Assembly (NCBI RefSeq): GCF_001591345.1
Contig: NZ_BCUS01000001.1
Location: 106,599-170,598, forward strand
Length of the DNA stretch: 64,000 nucleotides
From: Variovorax boronicumulans NBRC 103145
GTDB lineage: Bacteria; Pseudomonadota; Gammaproteobacteria; Burkholderiales; Burkholderiaceae_C
Direction of reading: 5' to 3'
The position numbers and the translations under genes were made by a program. The notes under the pieces are model-generated. The model did not search any database. It was not told the DNA's origin and was given only the letters and a program-made list of their open reading frames with translations. Position 1 is the first letter of the stretch. The number at the start of each line of letters is the position of its first letter. Shown one piece after another: positions 39,234 to 47,362 of the stretch.

Positions 39234-40211
39234 ATGCAAATCTTCGATTACGACAACATCCTTCTGCTGCCGCGCAAATGCCGCGTGGAAAGCCGCTCGG
39301 AATGCGACGCCAGCGTCACGCTGGGCGAACGCACCTTCCGCCTGCCGGTGGTGCCTGCCAACATGAAAACGGTGGTCGACGAGTCGATCTGCCTGTGGCT
39401 TGCGCAGAACGGTTATTTCTACGTGATGCACCGCTTCGACCTGGACAACGTCCAGTTCGTGAAAGACATGCAGGGCAAGGGCGTGTTCGCCTCGATCTCG
39501 CTGGGCGTGAAGAAGCCCGACTACGACACCGTCGACCAGATGGTGGCCCAAGGCCTTGTGCCCGAATACATCACGATCGACATCGCGCACGGCCATGCCG
39601 ACAGCGTGAAGAACATGATCGGCTACCTCAAGGCCAAGCTGCCGAAGTCGTTCGTGATCGCCGGCAACGTCGGCACGCCCGAAGCCGTGATCGACCTGGA
39701 GAACTGGGGCGCCGACGCGACCAAGGTCGGCATCGGCCCGGGCAAGGTCTGCATCACCAAGCTCAAGACCGGCTTCGGCACGGGCGGCTGGCAGCTGTCG
39801 GCGCTCAAGTGGTGCGCGCGCGTGGCCACCAAGCCCATCATTGCCGACGGCGGCATCCGCGACCATGGCGACATCGCCAAGAGCATCCGCTTCGGCGCGT
39901 CGATGGTCATGATCGGCTCGCTGTTCGCGGGCCACGAAGAGTCGCCGGGCAAGACGGTCGACGTCGACGGCACGCTCTTCAAGGAGTACTACGGCTCGGC
40001 CAGCGACTTCAACAAGGGCGAGTACAAGCACGTCGAAGGCAAGCGCATCCTCGAGCCCATCAAGGGCAAGCTGGCCGACACGCTGGTCGAGATGGAGCAG
40101 GACGTGCAGAGCTCGATCAGCTACGCGGGCGGCCGCACGCTGATGGACATCCGCAAGGTCAACTACGTCACGCTGGGCGGCGACAACGCCGGCGAACACC
40201 TGCTGATGTGA
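39234..40211 (+). CDS. guaC: GMP reductase
   Basis: A 325-aa IMPDH/GMPR-family TIM barrel that converts GMP to IMP with NADPH in purine salvage. Features are the N-terminal [25 protein letters not shown], the substrate loop [26 protein letters not shown] containing the catalytic Cys, the phosphate-binding [17 protein letters not shown] and the YGSAS segment. No CBS domains are present, which separates it from IMP dehydrogenase. The ATG at 39234 has AGGAG 8 nt upstream; a longer in-frame version was rejected. Confidence 0.95.
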   Translation: MQIFDYDNILLLPRKCRVESRSECDASVTLGERTFRLPVVPANMKTVVDESICLWLAQNGYFYVMHRFDLDNVQFVKDMQGKGVFASISLGVKKPDYDTVDQMVAQGLVPEYITIDIAHGHADSVKNMIGYLKAKLPKSFVIAGNVGTPEAVIDLENWGADATKVGIGPGKVCITKLKTGFGTGGWQLSALKWCARVATKPIIADGGIRDHGDIAKSIRFGASMVMIGSLFAGHEESPGKTVDVDGTLFKEYYGSASDFNKGEYKHVEGKRILEPIKGKLADTLVEMEQDVQSSISYAGGRTLMDIRKVNYVTLGGDNAGEHLLM

Positions 40212-40215
40212 GCGC

Positions 40216-40248
40216 GACGGGCGGCCCTCTGCCCGCCCGTCTTTTCTT
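40216..40248 (+). terminator. Rho-independent terminator of guaC
   Basis: GACGGGCGG (40216-40224) pairs perfectly with CCGCCCGTC (40233-40241) over an 8-nt loop. It is followed by TTTTCTTT and begins 5 nt after the guaC stop. Confidence 0.88.
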
Positions 40249-41115
40249 TCAGGCCTCGAGCAGTTGCACCGCATAGCGGTGCAGCGCGTGCGCCGGATCG
40301 GCCAGCGCATCGACCACGCCGAAGTGGTCGAGCCCCGGCAGCACCTCGCACACCGGCACGGTGTGACGGCCCCAGGCCTCGCGGATCATCGCGTTGTGGC
40401 GGATGAACTCCGCACTCTCGTTGCCCCCCACCGCCGCATAGAGCTGGCCGCGCGCCGGCGCGGGCCACAGCGCCGGGCTCGCGCGCCGCGCGTCGGCATC
40501 GGTGAGCTTCAGCGTGTGCTCGAGGAAGGGCGTGCGCTGCAACGGCCGCAGGTCGAACAGGCCCGAGACCGACAGCGCATTGCGCACCAGTTGCGCGGGC
40601 AGATCGGGCGCCACCGCCTTCCAGTCGCAGGCCAGCAACGCCGCCGCCATGTGGCCGCCTGCCGAATGCCCCGCGACGGTGATACGCGAAGGGTCCCCGC
40701 CATGCGCCGCCACGTGGCGCCACGTCCATTCGAGCGCCCGCACCATCTGCAAGAGGATGCCCGGCACCGTCACCGGCTGGTCGACCGGACCCGGGCACAG
40801 CGCGTAGTTGGGCTGCACCACGCAGATGCCGCGGTCGTGGAAGGCGGGGCTGATGAACGAGTGGTCCTTCTTGTCCATGGCGCGCCAGTAGCCGCCGTGG
40901 ATGAAGACCAGCACCGGCGCATCGGGCACGGGCGCCGGAAAGACGTCGAGCGTTTCGTTCGGGCCGGTGCCGTAGGGCACGTCGATGCGGCACGGCAGCG
41001 TGTCGCGCGCCGCGGCGGAATCGCGCCCCCAGCGCGCGAAGTACGCGGGGTGGTCCTTCACCCGCGCCAGGTTGTTGTACATGCCTTCCAGCCAGGCGGG
41101 GTCGTGCGCTTCCAT
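40249..41115 (-). CDS. Alpha/beta hydrolase (arylformamidase/esterase-like)
   Basis: A 288-aa hydrolase. The oxyanion motif HGGYW (about residue 84), nucleophile Ser in GHSAGGHMA and a late LDHFGVVD histidine are visible. HGGYW with the following RAMDKKDHS is typical of the arylformamidase (kynurenine formamidase)-like branch, but no kyn genes are adjacent. The ATG at 41115 has GGAGC about 9 nt upstream; the longer version adds 11 basic residues. It is convergent with guaC. Confidence 0.87.
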   Translation of the reverse strand: MEAHDPAWLEGMYNNLARVKDHPAYFARWGRDSAAARDTLPCRIDVPYGTGPNETLDVFPAPVPDAPVLVFIHGGYWRAMDKKDHSFISPAFHDRGICVVQPNYALCPGPVDQPVTVPGILLQMVRALEWTWRHVAAHGGDPSRITVAGHSAGGHMAAALLACDWKAVAPDLPAQLVRNALSVSGLFDLRPLQRTPFLEHTLKLTDADARRASPALWPAPARGQLYAAVGGNESAEFIRHNAMIREAWGRHTVPVCEVLPGLDHFGVVDALADPAHALHRYAVQLLEA

Positions 41116-41206
41116 GCGGTGCTTGCTCCTTGTTTTTCCGGGGCGCATCTTGGCACGGCCGCGTGCATGGAAATGCGCGGCTGGATAAAATGTGGGCTGT
41201 GTTGGG

Positions 41207-41282
<76 letters not shown>

Positions 41283-41293
41283 ACCGACCCAGC

Positions 41294-41325
41294 AAAAAGG
41301 CCTTGGCAATCACCAAGGCCTTTTT
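41294..41325. terminator. Bidirectional terminator for tRNA-Ala and the SDR gene
   Basis: GGCCTTGG (41299-41306) pairs with CCAAGGCC (41313-41320). It is flanked by AAAAA on the left and TTTTT on the right, so it works for the tRNA on the plus strand and the SDR gene on the minus strand. Confidence 0.92.
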
Positions 41326-41357
41326 CATTTGCAGCTGTGCGCTGCCGCCGGGAAATG

Positions 41358-42065
41358 TCAGGCGTCGAGCGTCAGGTGCTGGCCGTGCAATGCCGCGGCG
41401 CCCGGCGATGCCAGGAAGCCGATGGTCTGCGCCGCGACCGAGGTCGACACCCACTCGGCCGGGTTCGCGCCGGGCATCGCCTGGCGGTTGGCTGGCGTGT
41501 CCAGCACGCTGGGCGCCACGCTGTTGATGTTCACGCCGTGCGGCGCGGCCTCGGCCGCCATCGATTCCACCAACCGCTGCAGCGCGCTCTTCGATGCGAT
41601 GTACGCCGCCATCGCCGGCAGGCCGCGCGCCGCCACCTTGGCCGTCACCGCGATGATGCGGCCCGCGCGGCGCTCGATCATCGAGGGCAGCACGGCCTGC
41701 GTCACGGCCACGAACGACCAGGCGTTGAGATTCATCATCCGGTCCCAGCTCGCACGCGTGAGTGCGTGCGTCGCCTCGCCCATCTCGAAGCCGCCGGCGA
41801 TGTGCACCAGCGCGTCGACGCGGCCGAAGGCCTGCAGCACCTGGCCGGTGAGCGCGGCCATGTCGGGCGCCAAGGTCACGTCGCCGGCAAGCAGCAGGTG
41901 CTGTGAGTTGTCCAGGCCCGGGAAGACTTCGGCCAGGCGACCGGCGTGGTGGTCGACCAGCGCGAGCCGCGCACCCTGGTCAAGAAAGTGCTGGGCCACG
42001 GCCCGGCCCAGCGCGCCCGCGGCGCCGGTGATCAGTACATGGGGCGTGTTGCTTGCATCGCTCAT
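41358..42065 (-). CDS. Short-chain dehydrogenase/reductase
   Basis: A 235-aa NAD(P)-dependent oxidoreductase. The nucleotide motif TGAAGALG (about residues 13-20) is a variant of TGxxxGxG, followed by LVDHHAGR with an acidic residue that favours NAD(H). IAGG replaces NNAG, and the active site AYIASKSAL supplies Tyr and Lys. AGGAG lies 7 nt before the ATG. It is flanked by two tRNA genes with no operon partner, so the substrate is unknown. Confidence 0.9.
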   Translation of the reverse strand: MSDASNTPHVLITGAAGALGRAVAQHFLDQGARLALVDHHAGRLAEVFPGLDNSQHLLLAGDVTLAPDMAALTGQVLQAFGRVDALVHIAGGFEMGEATHALTRASWDRMMNLNAWSFVAVTQAVLPSMIERRAGRIIAVTAKVAARGLPAMAAYIASKSALQRLVESMAAEAAPHGVNINSVAPSVLDTPANRQAMPGANPAEWVSTSVAAQTIGFLASPGAAALHGQHLTLDA

Positions 42066-42147
42066 CGAAAACTCCTCGGATAGGGGGTGGGGCGGGGCCC
42101 CGACGGTCGCGCATCCTAACGCTCTCGTACAAATGTGCAGAAATTTT

Positions 42148-42176
42148 TTGAAGTCCCAAAAAGATTGGTATATACT
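42148..42176 (+). promoter_or_regulatory. Strong promoter of tRNA-Lys
   Basis: -35 TTGAAG (42148-42153), a 17-bp spacer and -10 TATACT (42171-42176) in an A/T-rich patch lie 40 bp before the tRNA. The predicted start near 42183 leaves a leader of about 33 nt with a small GAAAAC/GTTTTC hairpin for 5' processing. Confidence 0.8.
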
Positions 42177-42215
42177 CGTGGTCTTGCCAGAAAACACTAA
42201 CGGTTTTCAAAGCAA

Positions 42216-42291
42216 GGGCTCTTAGCTCAGTTGGTAGAGCAGCGGACTCTTAATCCGTAGGTCGAGTGTTCGAGTCACTCAGGGCCCACCA
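42216..42291 (+). tRNA. tRNA-Lys (anticodon CTT)
   Basis: 76 nt including CCA. The acceptor GGGCTCT pairs with AGGGCCC (one U-G pair). The D arm is GCTC-AGTTGGTA-GAGC. The anticodon arm is GCGGA-CTCTTAA-TCCGT with CTT at positions 34-36. The T arm is GAGTG-TTCGAGT-CACTC. It is followed by a strong terminator. Confidence 0.96.
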
Positions 42292-42316
42292 ACCAACATC
42301 GCGGCAACGCTGGAAA

Positions 42317-42347
42317 GCCTGCTACCCACAAGGTAGCAGGCTTTTTT
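42317..42347 (+). terminator. Terminator of tRNA-Lys
   Basis: A 10-bp perfect stem, GCCTGCTACC (42317-42326) and GGTAGCAGGC (42332-42341), with loop CACAA is followed by six T. Confidence 0.93.
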
Positions 42348-42415
42348 CATGGTGCGTTCACTTGTACGTTTGATCGCGCCGACGCGAACCTTCGCAAGCC
42401 CCTCCCCGACATCCC

Positions 42416-42700
42416 GTGAAGAAATCCAAACCCGCGCCATCGCCGAAATCCTTCGACCTCAAGCAGCACTGGCATTGGGGCCGCGGCATGCGCCAGTTGC
42501 GCATTGCCGACTTCCTGAAAGACGGCCGCCTGCTGGTTCCCGGCGACCTCACGGGCGAAGGTCCTGCCACCGACGACGGCACCGGTGCGCTGCGCACCGT
42601 GGGCGGCGTGCAGGTCGGCAGCGCCGACTATGAAACCGGCCTGATGTGGGTCGGCCGCAAGCTGCGCGAAGGCGACCTGCCGAGCAAGCCCCAGGGCTGA
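42416..42700 (+). CDS. Small conserved-looking hypothetical protein
   Basis: A 94-aa soluble protein with a Lys/Pro-rich start and a compact body (HWHWGRGMRQLRIADFLKDG ... GGVQVGSADYETGLMWVGRKLREGD). The only upstream start is GTG at 42416, without a ribosome site; an internal Met25 is the fallback. It is convergent with the hydrolase at 42706, with 5 nt between stops. No family is recognised. Codon use matches the neighbours, which supports it being real. Confidence 0.62.
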   Translation: MKKSKPAPSPKSFDLKQHWHWGRGMRQLRIADFLKDGRLLVPGDLTGEGPATDDGTGALRTVGGVQVGSADYETGLMWVGRKLREGDLPSKPQG

Positions 42701-42705
42701 CCTAG

Positions 42706-43707
42706 CTACGGCGCCGTGACGCGCCGCAAGAACTGCAGCGAGCGCTCCAGCGCCAGCCGCCCCGGCGCATCGTCGAGGTTGAACTGGTACTCGTGCGGCA
42801 ACGCCGGCGTTTGATCGGCGGGGAAGAACAGGCTGTCGACCTGCACGCCCTTCGCGGTCAACGTCTCGGCCATCGACCGCGACTGCCCTTCGAGCGGATC
42901 ACCATTGCCTGCAGTGATGAACGACGGCGGAAAGGCCCCGGTCACATAGCGGCGCACCGACGCAGTCTCGAAGGCCGGTGCGTTCTGGAAATCCTTGCTG
43001 CCGCTGTACGACCAGAACACGGTGCGCAGGAAACCGCCGAAGGCACCGTCGAGCCGGGCCTGTGCCGCGTCGTAGGCACCGCAATGCAACAGCATGCCGC
43101 GCAGCTGCTCGCGCGCAATCACGGGCGTGAGGCCCACGGCCTTCGCGTACCCCGGGACGGCCACCGCGTTCGCGACCTGCGCGACGATGTGCGCGCCCGC
43201 CGAGTCGCCGGCCAGCACGAGCCGCGCAGGGTCCACGCCCAGCCGCGCCGCCTCGCGCACGAGATACCCCAGCGCCGTGTTCACCTGCCGCACCGGCACC
43301 GGATAGCCCTGCCTGGGCGCGATCGAATAGCCCACTGCCACGACAGTGAAGCCCTGCCCCGCCAGCACGCGCGCGTAGTTCGCCACGTCGCGCCGGTGGC
43401 CCGAGACCCAGGCACCGCCGTGCACCCACACGATGGTGGGCAAGGGCTGCGCGCCCGCCGAGGCCGGGCGGAACACGTCGAGGTAGGCATCCGGGTCGGC
43501 CTCGTCGTAGTGCTGATCGAGCACCGCCGCGATACCGGGCGGCACGTGCTTCTGCAGCGACTGCGACGCGGCGTCCGAGCCCTTGCCGAAGGCGTAGCGG
43601 ATCATCAGCACCGAAGGCCACGGGCTCCACTGGAACGCGGCATAGCCCACGACGACGAGGCCGGCGATGACGCCGAGGATCCGCAGCAGGATGGTCTTGA
43701 GCTTCAC
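42706..43707 (-). CDS. Alpha/beta hydrolase with N-terminal membrane anchor
   Basis: A 333-aa carboxylesterase of the HSL/BD-FAE type. The N-terminal hydrophobic anchor (residues 4-26, ILLRILGVIAGLVVVGYAAF) suggests periplasmic exposure. The oxyanion motif is HGGAWVSGH, the nucleophile is in GDSAGAH, and a late HEY supplies the His. The start is GTG at 43707, directly before the anchor. A longer frame reaching 43806 overlaps the divergent gene and adds a basic, low-quality segment, so it was rejected. Confidence 0.82.
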   Translation of the reverse strand: MKLKTILLRILGVIAGLVVVGYAAFQWSPWPSVLMIRYAFGKGSDAASQSLQKHVPPGIAAVLDQHYDEADPDAYLDVFRPASAGAQPLPTIVWVHGGAWVSGHRRDVANYARVLAGQGFTVVAVGYSIAPRQGYPVPVRQVNTALGYLVREAARLGVDPARLVLAGDSAGAHIVAQVANAVAVPGYAKAVGLTPVIAREQLRGMLLHCGAYDAAQARLDGAFGGFLRTVFWSYSGSKDFQNAPAFETASVRRYVTGAFPPSFITAGNGDPLEGQSRSMAETLTAKGVQVDSLFFPADQTPALPHEYQFNLDDAPGRLALERSLQFLRRVTAP

Positions 43708-43796
43708 GGTGGAGCGCCTGCGCCGGACGGCCCGGCGCTTCAGGGAGCGCCCTGCATTCTGCTTGCCACCGGCATCGCCCGCTATGCTCGCCTCAC

Positions 43797-44849
43797 ATGT
43801 CGCCACCGCCCGTCATCGCGCCCTCCTCCGCGCTCACACAACCGCTGCGCCACGCAGCGCGCACGCTGTGCGCAGCCCTGGTGTTCGCGGCGGCGCCCAC
43901 CCTCGCATCGGCAGCGTCCGGCTGCCTTGCCACGGCCTCCTACATTCCGCCACCGCCGCGCGCCCTCGCGATGGCGGCGTTGGCGCGCCAGGAGCACGTT
44001 GCCTTCGGCAGCCAGACCATGGACGCCGAAGGCCGGCTCACCGAGTCTGGCTATTCGGAAGCAGAAGACACGCGCTATCCGATCGACGCGCTGCCCGCAT
44101 GGCAACGCGTGCTGCGCTACTGGCGCGCGGTCGATCCAGCGAGCGAGCGGTTGCCCTCGCTCGTTCGCTTCGGCGCCCCGCACGCGGCCGACCGCACGCG
44201 GCTGACCGACGCGCTGAACCAGGCGAGCGCCGCGCGCCTGCAAGGCCTGGGTGTCGGCCCCGGCCTGGGGCTGGACGCGTCGGACCAGCGCGCCATCGAG
44301 GTGGCCCTGCAGCGCGTCGCGGTGATCGACACGCCCTGGTCCGCCGCGTTCATCAGCTGGGTCGCACGCGAGGTCGGGCTCGGTGCCGACGAGTTCGTCT
44401 TCTCCGAGGCCCACGTCGACTACGCCGGCGCCGCCTGGCAGGCCGGCATCGACGAGGCAGCGGGCCGCGCAACACCGCAAGCCCTGCGCGCCTGCGACCT
44501 GATGCGCACGCCGCCGCGCCCGGGCGACCTCGTCTGCCATGCACGCGGCCCGCGCGGTGCCGCGCTCGACGGCTTCGCCAAGATCGGCGAGTGGCTCGCC
44601 GGGCGCCCCACGGGCGGCGCGCCGTTGCCAATGCACTGCGATGTGGTGGTGGGTGTGGACGGGGCGGGCTTCGATGCCGTGGGTGGCAACGTGCTGCAGT
44701 CGGTCACCTTGCGGCGCCTGGCCTTTGCGCCCGGCACGCGGCTGCTGGACCCGAGCTACCTGCCCGAAGGCTGCACGGCGGGCGGCAGCGCATGCATCGA
44801 TCGCCACATGAGCCGGCAGCCGTGGTCGCTGCTGCTGCAGTGGCGCTGA
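43797..44849 (+). CDS. DUF2272 domain protein, exported
   Basis: A 350-aa protein. The signal peptide ends near residue 39 (TLASA). The DUF2272 core is TPWSAAFISWVAREVGLGADEFVFSEAHVDYAG with a conserved Ser/His, then PRPGDLVCHAR and PMHCDVVVGV, a pattern reminiscent of NlpC/P60-like (CHAP-like) hydrolases; the enzymatic role is unproven. A TATGCT hexamer lies 8 nt before the ATG and there is no ribosome site, so the message may be near-leaderless. Confidence 0.82.
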   Translation: MSPPPVIAPSSALTQPLRHAARTLCAALVFAAAPTLASAASGCLATASYIPPPPRALAMAALARQEHVAFGSQTMDAEGRLTESGYSEAEDTRYPIDALPAWQRVLRYWRAVDPASERLPSLVRFGAPHAADRTRLTDALNQASAARLQGLGVGPGLGLDASDQRAIEVALQRVAVIDTPWSAAFISWVAREVGLGADEFVFSEAHVDYAGAAWQAGIDEAAGRATPQALRACDLMRTPPRPGDLVCHARGPRGAALDGFAKIGEWLAGRPTGGAPLPMHCDVVVGVDGAGFDAVGGNVLQSVTLRRLAFAPGTRLLDPSYLPEGCTAGGSACIDRHMSRQPWSLLLQWR

Positions 44850-44886
44850 AAGAAAAACAGAAACGGTAGGGCGTGCGCCCGGGCCG

Positions 44887-45141
44887 TCAGTCGCGGTAGT
44901 ACACCTCGACAGCGCCCTTGAGCTTGATCAGCAGCGGGTAGCCCTTGCGGTCCAGCGTGCGGCCGGCGGGCACCTTGATCCAGCCTTCGCTGATGCAGTA
45001 TTCCTCGACGTCCAGGCGGTCCTTGCCGTTGAAGCGGATGCCGATCGGGTGCTCGAACACAGCGGGAATGTGGTGCGGACTGCGCGGATCGGTCGAGAGA
45101 TGGTCGGGCAGCGTGGGCTTGGAGGTGGCTTCTTCGGTCAT
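44887..45141 (-). CDS. DUF3297 family protein
   Basis: An 84-aa protein matching DUF3297 by its pattern LPDHLSTDPRSPHHIPAVFEHPIGIRFNGKDR (broken across the first 47 residues) and EYCISEGWIKVPAGRTLDRKG. It is small, soluble and of unknown function, and is widespread in proteobacteria. It is convergent with the DUF2272 gene. No strong ribosome site is seen upstream of the ATG. Confidence 0.85.
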   Translation of the reverse strand: MTEEATSKPTLPDHLSTDPRSPHHIPAVFEHPIGIRFNGKDRLDVEEYCISEGWIKVPAGRTLDRKGYPLLIKLKGAVEVYYRD

Positions 45142-45206
45142 GGGGAAACGGGTGTCTGAATCGACCCGAATGATAGAACCTGCCGCATGCCCCTTCGCGG
45201 GCGCCG

Positions 45207-45671
45207 CTAGCGCCGCTTCTTCCAGGCCTTGGGCGGCGGCTTCGGCCCGAAGCCCAGCGCGGCCCGCGCGAGCGCGTCGGCCTCGCCGTTGCGGTGGCGC
45301 GGAATCCATTGCACGCGCGCCTCGTCGAAGCCCTGCAACAGCGCGCGCGCCTCGTCGAACAGCGGCGCCATGCGCACGATCGGCCGCACGTCGGCAGCGC
45401 CGCTCAGCTGTTCGACCAGCGTGCTGTTGTCGCTGAAGGCCTGCACGGTGGTGGCGCCGCGCGCCTGCAGCTCGCGCAGCGCGAGCGTGAGCGCCCGCAG
45501 CTCGGCCTCGTTGTTGCAGCCCGTGGTGTGCGTGGCCTGCGAGAAGGTGTGGCGGGTGCCGTCGGGCTGCGTGATGACGACGCCGACACCCATGCGCCCG
45601 GGGTTCGGCATGGCGCTGCCGTCGCAGTGGACGACCCACGGAGGAAGGCGCTCGGGCGCGGCAACGGTCAT
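45207..45671 (-). CDS. Ribonuclease HI-like protein
   Basis: A 154-aa RNase H-fold protein. The acidic catalytic set is present: Asp17 in VHCDGSAMPNPG, Glu55 in NNEAEL, Asp81 in AFSDNSTLV and Asp132 in HRNGEADALARAA. This is the short stand-alone RNase HI-like type (as in archaeal and Bacillus homologues) rather than canonical rnhA. The C-terminus is basic. The start at 45671 has no clear ribosome site. Confidence 0.88.
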   Translation of the reverse strand: MTVAAPERLPPWVVHCDGSAMPNPGRMGVGVVITQPDGTRHTFSQATHTTGCNNEAELRALTLALRELQARGATTVQAFSDNSTLVEQLSGAADVRPIVRMAPLFDEARALLQGFDEARVQWIPRHRNGEADALARAALGFGPKPPPKAWKKRR

Positions 45672-45708
45672 GAAGAAGCAGGAAGCAGAGGAAAGAGGAC
45701 GAACGCGC

Positions 45709-46179
45709 TCAGCAGTTGTTGCGCTTGATGCCCGCGAGATTGCACGGCCGCTGGCCGGGCGGTGGCCCGGGGTCGCGCGGCGGACGCGGCGGCCGGGGGT
45801 GATACCCGGGGCGCGGCGGGCCGTAGTACGGATCGCCGCCCCAGATGTAGGTCGGCCCCGGGGCGGCCGCGGGCGCCTCGCCCACCGGATAGCGCGGAAT
45901 GATGGCCGGCCCCGAGGGGGCGGGCTGCGGCGGTGGGGCGGACGGCGCCGCGTAGTCCGAACGACGCGGCGTGTCTTCCTCGCTGGAGGCACGCGGCGGC
46001 GCAGGCGGCGGCTCGTCGATGCGCAGCTGCCGCGACTGCCTGGTGCCCGGCGGGCAGGCGCCGTCGGTGTAGACGATGCGGCCGTCGGCGTCGGTGCAAC
46101 GCACCACCTCCGCCTGCGCGGCCGGAGCGGCCACGACAAGCCAGAGCAGCGAAACGAAAAGAATGGTGGGCGAGCGCAT
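45709..46179 (-). CDS. DUF4124 domain protein, exported and proline-rich
   Basis: A 156-aa protein. The signal peptide is residues 1-23 (AQA). The DUF4124 core EVVRCTDADGRIVYTDGACPPG with paired Cys is followed by a long Pro/Arg/Gly-rich tail with Tyr (GPTYIWGGDPYYGPPRPGYH) and a C-terminal CNLAGIKRNNC, giving a second Cys pair. AAGGGCG precedes the ATG. Function is unknown. The tail is probably disordered in the periplasm. Confidence 0.83.
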   Translation of the reverse strand: MRSPTILFVSLLWLVVAAPAAQAEVVRCTDADGRIVYTDGACPPGTRQSRQLRIDEPPPAPPRASSEEDTPRRSDYAAPSAPPPQPAPSGPAIIPRYPVGEAPAAAPGPTYIWGGDPYYGPPRPGYHPRPPRPPRDPGPPPGQRPCNLAGIKRNNC

Positions 46180-46285
46180 GGAGACGCCCTTTGTAACAGT
46201 GCGCGGCCGCTCGAACAAGCGTGCACGAAGAAACGGGTGGGGGCTGAGGTTCGCAGCAGAGGAAAAGTCGACGCCGGCCAGCACG

Positions 46286-47254
46286 TCAACGCGACTTGGC
46301 TCGCGCACTTTTCCTGGCCGCAGGACCGGCCTGCGTGGTGATGCGCGGGTAGTGCTCGAAGGTATGTTTCATCACATCGCGCAGCCAGACCACGGCCGGG
46401 TCGTGGTGAAAGCGCGGATGCCAGTGCTGGTTGAGCTGAAACTGGGGCACGGGCACCGGCGGCTCGAACATGCGCACCGTGCCCATGCGGGCGAAGACCT
46501 CCGCCAGTTCGCGCGGCACGGTCGCGAGCAGATCGGCGTGCCGGTCCATCAGGAGCGGAACCATCAGGAAGTGGGGCGTCATCACGGCCACGGTGCGGCG
46601 GATGCCCTGGTCTTCCAGCACCTTGTCGTAGCTCTCCGCCGAGTGGCCGGTGAGCGAGACCACGATGTGCCGCATCGCCTCGAAGCGCTCGCGCGTGAGG
46701 GTGGCGCCGATGTCCTTGTTCCGCGCGCTGGCGATGGTCACGAAGGAGTGCAGGAACAGGCGCTGATGAAACAGCCCCTCGGGCGCCGCACGGATGGACC
46801 CCACCGCCAGGTCGGCCTCGCCTGACGCAAGCAGCCCTTCGACCTGCTCGAGCGGCACCTGCAGCGTGCGCAGCGAACAACCGGGCGCCTCCTTCTTGAA
46901 GCGCTCGAGCAGCGGCGGCAGGAACACCAGTTCGCCCATGTCGGTCATGCACAGGGTGAAGGTGCGTCGCGCCAGTGCGGGCTCGAACCGGGCGCCCGCC
47001 AGGATCTGCTGGCGCACGGTGGTCATCACCTCCACCACCGCAGCGCGCATGCCCTCGGCCTTGCGCGTGGGCTCCATGCGGCTGCCGACCTTGACGAACA
47101 AGGGGTCGTCGAAAAAAGCACGCAGCCGGTTGAGCGCATGGCTCATCGCGCTCTGCGTCAGCCCGAGGCCCTGCGCGGCCTTCGTGACACTGGCCTCGCG
47201 AAACATCGCGTCGAAGACCGCCAGCAAATTCAGGTCGAGGTTTTCAGCATGCAT
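46286..47254 (-). CDS. LysR-family regulator of the adjacent Rieske oxygenase genes
   Basis: A 322-aa regulator of the NodD/PcpR-like branch: LDLNLLAVFDAMFREASVTKAAQGLGLTQSAMSHALNRLR (HTH within 5-60) and an effector domain with FTLCMTDMGELVFLPPLL. It is divergent from the oxygenase operon across 108 bp. An in-frame ATG at 47263 adds three residues and is equally possible. A CATTC-TAG-GAATG dyad overlaps that start. Confidence 0.9.
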   Translation of the reverse strand: MHAENLDLNLLAVFDAMFREASVTKAAQGLGLTQSAMSHALNRLRAFFDDPLFVKVGSRMEPTRKAEGMRAAVVEVMTTVRQQILAGARFEPALARRTFTLCMTDMGELVFLPPLLERFKKEAPGCSLRTLQVPLEQVEGLLASGEADLAVGSIRAAPEGLFHQRLFLHSFVTIASARNKDIGATLTRERFEAMRHIVVSLTGHSAESYDKVLEDQGIRRTVAVMTPHFLMVPLLMDRHADLLATVPRELAEVFARMGTVRMFEPPVPVPQFQLNQHWHPRFHHDPAVVWLRDVMKHTFEHYPRITTQAGPAARKSARAKSR

Positions 47255-47260
47255 GCCGCG

Positions 47261-47273
47261 CATTCTAGGAATG
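47261..47273. promoter_or_regulatory. Short dyad in the LysR/oxygenase divergent region
   Basis: CATTC-TAG-GAATG is a perfect 5-bp-arm palindrome at the start of the LysR gene and could be part of its binding site. The remaining gap to 47362 is A/T-richer than the surroundings and holds the two divergent promoters, which I could not place exactly. Confidence 0.35.
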
Positions 47274-47362
47274 ACTGAAATGACATTGATACATGAGAAC
47301 CCTCGTCCTACGCTCTGCCCATGCCGTGACCCGAACGCGGCGAACAACAAAGGAGACGCCCC

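Noticed and set aside
42706..43806. 366-codon version of the membrane-anchored hydrolase
   Set aside because: It overlaps the start of the divergent DUF2272 gene and puts a basic stretch before the membrane anchor; GTG at 43707 fits better.
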